Source: Verrucomicrobiota bacterium (lineage in GTDB: Bacteria; Verrucomicrobiota; Verrucomicrobiia; Limisphaerales; JACRJZ01). Taken from it: DNA of 20,158 bases. Position 1 is the first letter of the stretch; every line of letters begins with the position of its first letter. The stretch lies in NCBI GenBank assembly GCA_022711695.1, contig JAKLEJ010000008.1:1-20158 (forward strand). Reading direction: 5' to 3'. Shown here piece by piece: positions 1 to 6,982 of this stretch. The position numbers were made by a program, and so were the translations under genes. Below the pieces are notes generated by a model that was not told the origin of the DNA, made no database searches, and saw only the letters and a program-made list of their open reading frames with translations.

Positions 1-1
1 G

Positions 2-1132
2 GCCACCTCCACGCCGAACCTGATGAGCGACATGGACGCCGTGGACACCCACGCCTACTGGCAGCATCCGCACTTCCCGGGGCGGCCGTGGGACTCGGCG
101 GATTGGATCGTGAACAACCGAACCATGGTCAACGAGCGGGGCGGCACGCTGCCAGGGCTGGCGCGCAAACGGGTGACAGGCAAACCGCATGCCTGCACCG
201 AGTACAACCATCCCGCGCCAAACACTTACTGCAGCGAGGGATTCCTCCTCCTGGCCGCCTACGCCTCGTTGCAGGACTGGGACGCCATCTACGCCTACAG
301 CTACGCGCACAACCGCGGGCAGGGCTGGGACCTGCGCCACATCAGCGGCTTCTTCGACATCGACCAGCACCCCACCAAGATGGCCACGCTGGCGGCGGCG
401 GCGCGGCTGTTTCTCCGGGGCGACGTGCAGCCGGCGCGCAACCAGGTCGTCGCGAGCCTGGACACCGAAACCGAAAACCGGCTCCTGCTGAGAGCGTCGG
501 CCTGGAGCCTGGTCGATGCCGCGCAGCGGGGCGTGTCTGCCGAAGCCGCGCTGGTCCATCGCGTGGCCCTGGCGACAGACGGCCGCCCGGTTCCGCCGGA
601 CGCCCTGCGGCCCGACCAGGTCCCGATCAAAGGCAAACGGTTCGTGTCCGACACCGGCGAGTTGACCTGGGACCTCAGCGAGGCGGACCGTGGGGTGGTG
701 ACCCTCAACACGCCGCGGAGCAAAGGGGTCATCGGGTTTGGCGGAGGCCGGCGCTTCGACCTTGGAGGCGTGGTGGTCGAACCCGGCCGCGGCCTGCAGG
801 AGGGCTGGAGCGCCCTCACCCTGACGGCGCTCGATTCGCCAGGGCGCTGGCTCGTGACCGCCACCGGCTACGCCGAGAATACCGACATGAAGTGGACGGG
901 CGCGCAGAAGAACAGCGTGGGTCGGGAGTGGGGCCGCGCGCCCTCGCGCGTGGAAGGCGTGCCTGCCCGCATCACTTGGCCCCACGCGGCTTCGAAGCTC
1001 GCCGCCTGGGCGCTGGATGAGCGAGGGCAACGCCGCGAGCGTGTCGCGGTTCAGGAAGTCGCGGGCGCCAAGGCCGCGATCGAGATTGGGCCGGCGTGGC
1101 GGACCCTCTGGTACGAGATCGCCATTCAATAG
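2..1132 (+). CDS. Glycoside hydrolase-like protein, C-terminal part (5' end outside window)
   Basis: The frame is open from the first bases of the window, so the start lies upstream. The visible part has 376 residues and ends at TAG 1130-1132. Early on, a D-x-H-x-Y-W stretch and HFPGRPWD are followed by TEYNHPAPNTY, where the Glu sits in the place of a retaining nucleophile at the end of a barrel strand. Next comes a barrel-closing segment (QDWDAIYAYSY, then GFFDIDQHPTK) typical of large secreted GH5/GH42-like hydrolases of Verrucomicrobiota and Planctomycetota. The last 200 or so residues look like a beta-sandwich with no catalytic motif I recognise. The role is probably hydrolysis of a plant or algal polysaccharide outside the cell. 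The GH family cannot be fixed without the N-terminal half, including the acid/base residue. It is convergent with the NusG-like gene, 30 bases away. Confidence 0.6.
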   Translation, partial: ATSTPNLMSDMDAVDTHAYWQHPHFPGRPWDSADWIVNNRTMVNERGGTLPGLARKRVTGKPHACTEYNHPAPNTYCSEGFLLLAAYASLQDWDAIYAYSYAHNRGQGWDLRHISGFFDIDQHPTKMATLAAAARLFLRGDVQPARNQVVASLDTETENRLLLRASAWSLVDAAQRGVSAEAALVHRVALATDGRPVPPDALRPDQVPIKGKRFVSDTGELTWDLSEADRGVVTLNTPRSKGVIGFGGGRRFDLGGVVVEPGRGLQEGWSALTLTALDSPGRWLVTATGYAENTDMKWTGAQKNSVGREWGRAPSRVEGVPARITWPHAASKLAAWALDERGQRRERVAVQEVAGAKAAIEIGPAWRTLWYEIAIQ

Positions 1133-1162
1133 TCCGCCGGGCCGGGCATCGGCGCGGGGGGT

Positions 1163-1852
1163 TCAGAGGCCAAGCCTGCGGCCTTCGCGCTCCACGATCA
1201 CGAATTCGCGGTCCACCATCACGCTGGTTTGCCGGCCCAGAAAATCCATCAGCACCGCCACCCGCTGCCGGCCCGGCATGACCTGCTGGATGACCGCCTC
1301 CAGACCCTCGAACGCTCCGCCCTTCACAAGGACCTCGTCGCCGGGCCGCAGATCCGGGTCCAACTGGTGAATCTCCTCCTCGCCGAGGCGCTGGCGCAGT
1401 TCGGCAATGACCGCATCGGGGATGGTCGGCCAATGGACCCCGAAATGGACCACCTTGCGCACGCCGCGCGCGTGATAGACTTTCCGCAGGCAGGCATGCC
1501 AGTCGAACCGGGCAAAGAAATAGCAGGGGAAGAGCGCCTCGGTCACCCAGACCCGGCCCTGGCGAGTGGGGCGCTTGAAGCGCAGGCGGGGCAGGAACAC
1601 CTGGATGTCCTCGTCCTGTTGCAGGTGCGCCGCGGCGATGTGTTCATGCTTGGGCTGCGAACGCACGCAGAACCAGGCGGGCGTATCCACACGACCGCCT
1701 GCCGCGGGCAGCGCCGGCCCCGGATTGGAGGGAACGGCGTTCACGCCCAGCCTCCCTCCGGCGATCTCGAAAACGTCCAGGCCCGGCCCACGCCGGGCAG
1801 ACAGGGATGCCCGCCCAGCCTCTTCGATTGTGTCTCCATGCAGCAGGCGCAT
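1163..1852 (-). CDS. NusG paralogue (specialised transcription elongation/antitermination factor, RfaH/UpxY/LoaP type)
   Basis: The product has 229 residues. An N-terminal NGN domain (about residues 59-155) starts with AWFCVRSQPKHE, and its core is typified by QVFLPRLRFKRP and LFPCYFFARFD. A C-terminal KOW domain follows (about 168-225, with PGDEVLVKGGAFEGLEAVI). NusG-family proteins bind RNA polymerase at the clamp helices and change pausing or termination. Housekeeping nusG sits beside secE and ribosomal protein genes; this copy does not, and FLPRLRF plus LFPCYFFARF is the paralogue pattern seen in RfaH/UpxY/LoaP-like factors that control long polysaccharide or secretion operons. No such operon is in the window. 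The 58 residues before the NGN domain are low-complexity, so the true start may lie downstream of ATG 1852 at a GTG. It is divergent from the isomerase gene, with 199 bases between. Confidence 0.85.
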   Translation of the reverse strand: MRLLHGDTIEEAGRASLSARRGPGLDVFEIAGGRLGVNAVPSNPGPALPAAGGRVDTPAWFCVRSQPKHEHIAAAHLQQDEDIQVFLPRLRFKRPTRQGRVWVTEALFPCYFFARFDWHACLRKVYHARGVRKVVHFGVHWPTIPDAVIAELRQRLGEEEIHQLDPDLRPGDEVLVKGGAFEGLEAVIQQVMPGRQRVAVLMDFLGRQTSVMVDREFVIVEREGRRLGL

Positions 1853-2051
1853 GCTGTCAGAATCGGCATTTTGGAGACAAGCTTAAGATGAAGGCCCCTT
1901 CCTGGAGCCGGGCATCGCCCTCGCCGCCCCACCGGCTGCGGCTTCGGCAATCGCCCGGCCGTTCCTTAAGCCCTGTGACGTCCAGCGAGAATCGGGCAAG
2001 CGCGGATTCGGATTTACACCGCGGGACCGATCTTCTAGCCTCGCCCCCACT

Positions 2052-3092
2052 ATGGCAACGAAACGCGCTTACAAATTCTGTTTTGGACCCTGGAACATCA
2101 GCGAAGGCGCCGATCCTTACGGACCGCCCACGCGCCCGGCCCAGACCTTCGACTGGAAGCTCGCCAAGCTCAAGGACCTGGGCTTCGACGCGATGATGTT
2201 CCATGACGACGACGCGGTGCCGGACCTCGACGCCAAGTCCGACCAGCAGGTCCGCCGCGAAGCCAAGGAACTCAAGAAGAAGCTCGACGACGGCGGGATC
2301 GTCGCCGAGATCGTGGCCCCCCGGCTGTGGTTCGATCCGCGCACCATCGACGGGGCCTACACCAGCAACGACCCCAAGTGCCGCAAGTACGCCATCGAGC
2401 GATCGCTCCGGTGCATCGATGTGGCCAAGGCGCTTGACTGCGACCTGATCGTTCTGTGGCTGGCGCGGGAAGGCTCCTACATCCGCGAGAGCAAGAACGC
2501 GCGCCAGTGCGTGGATTACCTCGTCGAGGCCATCGACGCCATGCTGGCGCACGACCGCAAGATCCGCATCGCCATCGAGCCCAAGCCCAACGAGCCCATG
2601 GATGTGGCCTACGTGCCGACGATCGGGCACGCCCTGGCGCTGTCCACCCTGGCCGCCGATCCGAAGCGAGTGGGCTGCCTCATCGAGAGCGCCCACGCCA
2701 TCCTCGCCGGCCTCGATCCGGCTGACGAAATCGACTTCGCGTGCTCGTTTGGCAAACTGTGGTCGCTGCACCTCAACGATCAGAACGGGCTCAAGTTCGA
2801 CCAGGACAAGCCCTTTGGCAGCGCCAATCTGCGGGTGGCCTTCAACCAGGTGAGGGCCCTGGAGCGCAACCAGTATGGCAGCCGCGGCGAGTTCGTGGCC
2901 TTTGACGTGCATCCCTTCCGCACCACCAAGGTCGAGCACTGGGCCGACCACCTGGTTAACAGCCGCCGGACCTTCCTGCGTCTCGTCGAGAAGGCGCGCA
3001 CCTTCAACGAATCTGCCGCCCGCAAACTGGTGGCCGACCGTAACTACGCCGCCCTGGACCAGATGGTGCTCGAACACCTGATGGGCAAGTAA
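2052..3092 (+). CDS. Xylose isomerase-fold sugar isomerase paralogue (TIM barrel)
   Basis: The product has 346 residues and is recognisably related to the short actinobacterial-type (class I) xylose isomerases. Matches run in order: FCFGPW with Trp14, DPYGPPTRPA, FHDDDAVP with His51 and Asp54 (catalytic His-Asp pair), W136 and REG, IEPKPNEP with Glu176 and Lys178, IESAHAILAGL with Glu212 and His215, NDQNGLKFDQD with Asp250 and Asp252, FDVHPFR with Asp285, and the C-terminal LDQMVLEHLMG. Xylose isomerase converts aldose to ketose in the cytoplasm using two divalent metals. Two active-site positions differ by my remembered alignment: the metal-site Asp of HIDLNGQNG becomes His240, and the Lys of FDFKPPR becomes His287. 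The substrate may therefore not be xylose. No signal peptide is visible. It stands alone, with a strong terminator behind it. Confidence 0.88.
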   Translation: MATKRAYKFCFGPWNISEGADPYGPPTRPAQTFDWKLAKLKDLGFDAMMFHDDDAVPDLDAKSDQQVRREAKELKKKLDDGGIVAEIVAPRLWFDPRTIDGAYTSNDPKCRKYAIERSLRCIDVAKALDCDLIVLWLAREGSYIRESKNARQCVDYLVEAIDAMLAHDRKIRIAIEPKPNEPMDVAYVPTIGHALALSTLAADPKRVGCLIESAHAILAGLDPADEIDFACSFGKLWSLHLNDQNGLKFDQDKPFGSANLRVAFNQVRALERNQYGSRGEFVAFDVHPFRTTKVEHWADHLVNSRRTFLRLVEKARTFNESAARKLVADRNYAALDQMVLEHLMGK

Positions 3093-3115
3093 GCAGGCGC
3101 CGCTTCCGTGTTCCG

Positions 3116-3144
3116 AGCCGGCGGAATGCTCCGCCGGCTTTTTT
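3116..3144 (+). terminator. Intrinsic terminator after the isomerase gene
   Basis: A perfect 10-base-pair stem (AGCCGGCGGA, 3116-3125, with TCCGCCGGCT, 3130-3139) and a four-base loop (ATGC) run straight into TTTTTT (3139-3144). It lies 24 bases after the stop codon of the isomerase-fold gene and before the next plus-strand gene, so it should insulate the two. Confidence 0.93.
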
Positions 3145-3226
3145 GTTGCCAACGGGGGCGGAAACAGGGCTAATGCTCCCCAGTCAGCGCGGCGGGCAAG
3201 GGGCTCGTCCCTGGCCAACGTCCACT

Positions 3227-4414
3227 ATGAAGACGCTTGCATGGGCCGGTTTCATCGCGGGGCTGGTTCTGAACTCCACCGTCGGCGCCGCCGCCCCCAC
3301 CGAAAGCGCCGCCACGCCGTCTTCCCGGCCCCTGACCGTCCTGCTTGACCGTGCCGAAACGGACTACTCCCTGATCAACCGAAGCGCGGCGCTGCAATTG
3401 CGCACCCAGCCGTTCAGGAAGGAGCCCGCGCTGGAAAAGGGTCCAGTCCTGCGGGGCAGCCTCGCTTTGGGCAGCCGGCGTGAGAACACGTTTTCCTTCC
3501 TGTGGCTGAGGAAGGAGGCGCGGCTCCACCTGGACCTCAATCGCAACGAGGACCTCACCGACGATCCGGAGGGCGTCTTTCGAGCGCTGGGCGTGGCGGG
3601 ATCGAGCCAAAACTTCACGAACGTCCGCCTGCCGTTGACTGCCGCCTCAGGGCGGCACGCGTTCAAGCTGGACTTGATGTTGTACTCGCCCTCAGCCAGT
3701 TGGGCCTATGCCCACGTGGGAATTCAGTCGTGCTGGCGAGGAAAGGCCGTCTGGCAGGGACAGGATGTCGAGCTGGCCGTGGTCGAGAGCTTCGTCGAGA
3801 GCGGCAGCGCAGACGGCCCCTTCCTGGTGCTGCGCCCCTGGGAGCGGCATGCCAGCCGAATCGGGTTGGCCGAGGGCACTGCGGACGCGATGATTCTGCC
3901 CAAGCGCCTGTTCTGGCGGGATTGGGCCTGCCGAGTGAATCGGAGCTTCGAGACCAATGGGACCGTGGCGCGCTGCCGTCTGGATTTCGTTGAGGAGAAA
4001 CCGGCCCTCGGCCAGATCCAGGTGACCGGCGAGATGCTCAACCGGATCATACTCGAGGACGCTTCCGGATACACCGCCGTGCTGGACGGCCCCGTGAAGG
4101 AGGCCAAAGCGCCCCTGGGCAACTACAGGGTAAGCGAGGTCTGGGTCAAGAAGGACGCCGCCGAAGCGGTGCAGGAAGCCGGACGAGTCCTGGCGCTGAC
4201 GGACAAGGGTCCTGCCTCGCTGCGGGCGGGCGGGCCGCTTACCAACTCCGTGAACATCACCCGGCGCGGCAAGAGCCTGGTTCTAAACTACGAACTGGTG
4301 GGAATCGACGGCGGCCCCTACAGGCTCCAGAATGTGGACCGCCAGAACCCGCCGCAGGTGAAAATCCTGAGGCAGGGCAAACAGGTGGCTTCGGGCAGAT
4401 TCGCCTATGGGTGA
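3227..4414 (+). CDS. Secreted protein of unknown function, ending at an in-frame TGA
   Basis: The product has 395 residues from ATG 3227. Earlier in-frame starts (such as 3143) only add an implausible leader that begins on the terminator. A Sec signal peptide is clear: MKTLAWAGFIAGLVLNS, then cleavage near GAAAP (about residue 23). The mature part is beta-rich, with an Asp-rich EF-hand-like stretch (LDLNRNEDLTDD, about 102-113) and several aromatic-rich strands; I cannot name the domain. The frame ends at TGA 4412-4414 directly after GRFAYG. It stays open beyond it with GSTCSYSWRVP and then the seven-helix protein, so this may be the N-terminal half of one 690-residue protein. From memory, related proteins carry a Gly-Cys-Gly-rich motif before YSWR at this place, which would put TGA where a Cys is expected; I could not check this. 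Confidence 0.72.
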   Translation: MKTLAWAGFIAGLVLNSTVGAAAPTESAATPSSRPLTVLLDRAETDYSLINRSAALQLRTQPFRKEPALEKGPVLRGSLALGSRRENTFSFLWLRKEARLHLDLNRNEDLTDDPEGVFRALGVAGSSQNFTNVRLPLTAASGRHAFKLDLMLYSPSASWAYAHVGIQSCWRGKAVWQGQDVELAVVESFVESGSADGPFLVLRPWERHASRIGLAEGTADAMILPKRLFWRDWACRVNRSFETNGTVARCRLDFVEEKPALGQIQVTGEMLNRIILEDASGYTAVLDGPVKEAKAPLGNYRVSEVWVKKDAAEAVQEAGRVLALTDKGPASLRAGGPLTNSVNITRRGKSLVLNYELVGIDGGPYRLQNVDRQNPPQVKILRQGKQVASGRFAYG

Positions 4415-4445
4415 GGCAGCACCTGCTCGTACTCATGGCGAGTAC
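4412..4445 (+). other. In-frame TGA followed by a SECIS-like hairpin (candidate recoding site)
   Basis: TGA 4412-4414 separates two reading frames that are in register. Fourteen bases after it, GTACTC (4429-4434) and GAGTAC (4440-4445) form a perfect six-pair stem with a five-base loop ATGGC (4435-4439). The loop begins 20 bases after the TGA, within the spacing used by bacterial SECIS elements. However, the two G residues are loop positions 3 and 4, not 1 or 2 as the usual bacterial model asks. No selenocysteine machinery gene is in the window. A plain nonsense mutation or sequencing error is equally compatible with these bases. Confidence 0.35.
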
Positions 4446-4498
4446 CCCTGACCCTGGCTGGCGACCTGCAAATCATAACCACCTCCAACCTGAAAGGC

Positions 4499-5299
4499 TT
4501 GGGCGCGGACGAAGGCGCGCCGGTGATTTACCACTGGACGATGCCGAGCCTGATGCCTTTGCTGTTGCCGTGGCTGGGAGTGCTGGGCTTGCTCGCAGCG
4601 CGGCCCAACCGCACTGGCCGGGCCTGGTGGATCTGGGCGCCCGTGCTCCTGGTGGCCGGAGCCGCGCTGGCCCTGCGTTTCCTGGTCGGCGTGATCGGCC
4701 CTGTCGAGGAGGTCCTGGACATGTTCGGACAGGTGGCGCTGGCGGTCGGATTTGGGCTTGCAGCCGTGTGGCTGCTGGGGTTCCTGTTCGCGCGCCAGCA
4801 CGGCCTGCTCGTCTTCCTGGGGGTGTTGCTGATCCAGTGCGTGGTCAGCGCCGCCGTTCTGCTGGCGTCGATCCAGGCCGACAACGCGCTGGAGCAGGTC
4901 GGCTTCTTCATCTTTCTCTTACTGGCGGGCGCGGGGATTGCGCTGGCCCTGGCGCTGGCGGGCCAGGCCCGACGAAGGCTGCGGCTGAGATTGGGCTTTC
5001 CGCTCTGGACGCTCATCTTCCTCCTGGCGATGTGGCTGCTGGGGATCAGCCCCTTCATCGTGCTCTCGCAACTCAGCGGCGGTTTCGCGCCCGCGGGCGG
5101 CATGCTCATTGGGGCCTTGTGCGTGGGGGCGGCCAGCTTTGCGCTGCTGGCGCCGTTCCTCATTCTGGCCTCGGCGAACGCCTTTTACCGCGAGCGCCTG
5201 CAGGCCATGTTCGGCATCCCCACCATGCCGGCAGCGTCCGCAGGAATTCCGCAGGCGCCGCCGCCTCCCCTGCCGCCGCGTCTGGAACAGACCGCCTGA
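4499..5299 (+). CDS. Seven-helix inner-membrane protein, possibly the C-terminal half of the preceding secreted protein
   Basis: The product has 266 residues if begun at TTG 4499; ATG 4541 is an alternative, and neither has a clear ribosome binding site. Seven hydrophobic helices lie at about residues 16-34, 44-67, 76-97, 102-124, 132-155, 166-190 and 199-225, followed by a proline-rich tail (APPPPLPPR). Positive loops (RPNRTGR, ARQHG, QARRRLRLR, YRERLQ) alternate with acidic ones (GPVEEVLD, QADNALEQ). This fits an N-outside, C-inside orientation, as expected if an exported domain precedes helix 1. The 28 codons between TGA 4412 and this start read as sensible protein in the same frame, with mostly G or C in third positions. 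I recognise no transporter family. It ends convergent with the beta-helix gene, 118 bases away, where I see no clear terminator. Confidence 0.7.
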   Translation: MGADEGAPVIYHWTMPSLMPLLLPWLGVLGLLAARPNRTGRAWWIWAPVLLVAGAALALRFLVGVIGPVEEVLDMFGQVALAVGFGLAAVWLLGFLFARQHGLLVFLGVLLIQCVVSAAVLLASIQADNALEQVGFFIFLLLAGAGIALALALAGQARRRLRLRLGFPLWTLIFLLAMWLLGISPFIVLSQLSGGFAPAGGMLIGALCVGAASFALLAPFLILASANAFYRERLQAMFGIPTMPAASAGIPQAPPPPLPPRLEQTA

Positions 5300-5417
5300 A
5301 CCGTTGGCCGAAGCCCTACCCTGCGCCGCTTTCGCGAGCGGATCGGGGACTGGTTCATAACGGTCATTATGCAAGGCAACGAACCGCAGTCCGACGGGAG
5401 CCACAGCGACCCCGGAG

Positions 5418-6935
5418 TCATTGCGCCCCCACGGACAGACGGAACAAGTAAATATTGCCAGATCCTCTGTCGTGGGGCGCGGGTTGAACCCTCCACCGAC
5501 CGACGCCCGGGGCTGGAAACTCGATGATTGGGGCGGCGACCTCGGTCCAGGATTGCAGATTCGTGGACACCCACAGTCGGTGGACGCGGTTGGCGCTCCA
5601 GGGAAACTCCAGGCCGAGCGCATCGTCACGAACCACGCACCGCAAGGATGGCAGGGAGAGTTCGAGGTCAGGCCCCGCTCCTGGGCCGCCGACCACCACG
5701 GGGGTCGCCTTTTGCCCGCCCGCGGAACCCGGGGCGGCCGGCACGCGTTCCGAGCTCGCGCTGACGGCGCGCGAGTCCGGAATCGCTTGAGGGCCCTCCT
5801 GGAAATCGGTCAGTTGCATCAGGGTCTCGCCGACCAGCAATCGGAAGGAGCCGGGTTGGTCTGAGATCGCCACACGGCCCGAGGACGACACATTGCGAAA
5901 GGCGCCGCGGGTTTCGGCGTATTTCATGAGCGTGAACACCGAGTCTCGTGAGGGCGCAAACCCAGGAGCCAAACGCACGGCCAACTCTCCGTTGAGCGCC
6001 GCCGTCCCGCCCACGACAATGAACGGCTGCGTGTCGCCATCATGAGATGGCGCCAGTTCGAACGAGAGCGTTGTGGACGGACCCAGCCGCAGCGAATGGC
6101 CGGGGGCAACCGAGCTGGAAGCGGTCCCCATGAGGGTTGGATCGGCCGCGGTTGGCGCTGGGGAGTTCGTCAGAAACAGATAGCCGCCGCTGATCTCGAT
6201 GGAACTGCGAGGGGAGCGGACGCTCAGGCTTGCCGCTGCCACCGCGCCCCGATCCCGGATGCTCAGGCGGCTGGCTGAGCCCGAAGGCCCCAGAAGCAGA
6301 ACGCCGGCGTTTTGCCAGACGGAACCCGCTCCCGACACGGCCACCCAATTGGAAACGGCGGCGGAATCACGTCCAATGACGGCATGGGTGTTCCAGACGC
6401 TGCCGCCGTTGGACACCACGAGCGAGGAAAAGGCCCCGCCCCACCCAACCGTCACCCCGCCGTCATTCTGCCAGGCCGAGCCCGGATCGGTGACCACGAT
6501 GCGATTTCCCGGGATGCCGTTGTTGTCGCCAATGACGCCCAGGGTGCGGTTCACCAGGAGGCCGCCTCCAGCGACAATCAACTGGTTCCAGGCGCCGGCG
6601 CCGCCCACTTTGAAGGGGCATTGATTCGACCACACGCTCCCCTGCCCGGTGATCAGGGCTTGATTGAAGGAGCCCCCCAGGCCTATCTCACCCGTGAGGC
6701 TGAGAATGCCGGCGCCACCGGTTACGATCAGGGCGTTGTTTGTGCCAGTCCATCCTACCACCAGCCGGGAGGGGATGTTGCGAACGCCGCGGTCGCAAAG
6801 CGTGACGGTGTTATCCTCGGCTGCGGCGGACAGACAAAGCGTCGCGATGGCCACAGCCGCAAACGCGTATCCGAGGCGCTCGATGACGCATTTCACCACG
6901 CTCGATTGGACGGAAAGCGGCTCCGACTTGCTCAC
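5418..6935 (-). CDS. Secreted beta-helix protein with T5SS/PEP-CTERM-type repeats and a C-terminal beta-sandwich
   Basis: The product has 505 residues. A long n-region precedes a Sec signal core (AFAAVAIATLCLSAAA, about 24-39). Residues 57-235 contain about seven imperfect 25-28-residue repeats of the form V-G-x-x-G-x-x-N-x-L-x-V-x-x-G-G-S-V-W-x-N; GSVW or GSAW recurs at about 99, 152, 178 and 204. This is a parallel beta-helix pattern, close to the T5SS/PEP-CTERM-associated repeat. Residues 275-375 resemble the end of an autotransporter passenger (LSFELAPSHDGDTQPFIVVGG, then FTLMKYAETRGAFRNV). No beta-barrel or PEP-CTERM anchor follows. Instead there is a linker and a small domain with LWVSTNLQSWTEV (about 430-505), common at the ends of Verrucomicrobiota exported proteins. 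It is probably a cell-surface or extracellular protein of unknown ligand. It starts 47 bases after the M42 peptidase gene on the same strand. Confidence 0.8.
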   Translation of the reverse strand: MSKSEPLSVQSSVVKCVIERLGYAFAAVAIATLCLSAAAEDNTVTLCDRGVRNIPSRLVVGWTGTNNALIVTGGAGILSLTGEIGLGGSFNQALITGQGSVWSNQCPFKVGGAGAWNQLIVAGGGLLVNRTLGVIGDNNGIPGNRIVVTDPGSAWQNDGGVTVGWGGAFSSLVVSNGGSVWNTHAVIGRDSAAVSNWVAVSGAGSVWQNAGVLLLGPSGSASRLSIRDRGAVAAASLSVRSPRSSIEISGGYLFLTNSPAPTAADPTLMGTASSSVAPGHSLRLGPSTTLSFELAPSHDGDTQPFIVVGGTAALNGELAVRLAPGFAPSRDSVFTLMKYAETRGAFRNVSSSGRVAISDQPGSFRLLVGETLMQLTDFQEGPQAIPDSRAVSASSERVPAAPGSAGGQKATPVVVGGPGAGPDLELSLPSLRCVVRDDALGLEFPWSANRVHRLWVSTNLQSWTEVAAPIIEFPAPGVGRWRVQPAPHDRGSGNIYLFRLSVGAQ

Positions 6936-6982
6936 AGAAAAGCCGGGGCCGGCAAACCGGATCCTCGTTCAGAAACCCGGGA

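Noticed and set aside
1857..3218. A 453-codon open frame on the minus strand, antisense to the isomerase gene
   Set aside because: It would run through the terminator at 3116-3144 and shows no domain. The plus strand encodes a protein with conserved xylose isomerase motifs.
4411..4450. A one-base frameshift in the CCCC run at 4445-4448, joining GTG 4411 (VRQHLLVLMAS) to the membrane protein
   Set aside because: It would give a signal-like start, but the unshifted frame after the TGA already reads as good protein up to YSWRVPLTLAG, so no indel is needed.
5326..5341. A small hairpin (CCGCT/AGCGG, six-base loop) between the membrane protein and beta-helix genes, as a terminator
   Set aside because: There are only five base pairs, and no T-run follows on either strand.
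4411..5451. A plus-strand frame starting at GTG 4411, overlapping the secreted protein's stop as GTGA
   Set aside because: It looks like translational coupling, but the product is Arg/Gly/Pro-rich without hydrophobic helices, while the neighbouring frame encodes an orderly seven-helix protein.
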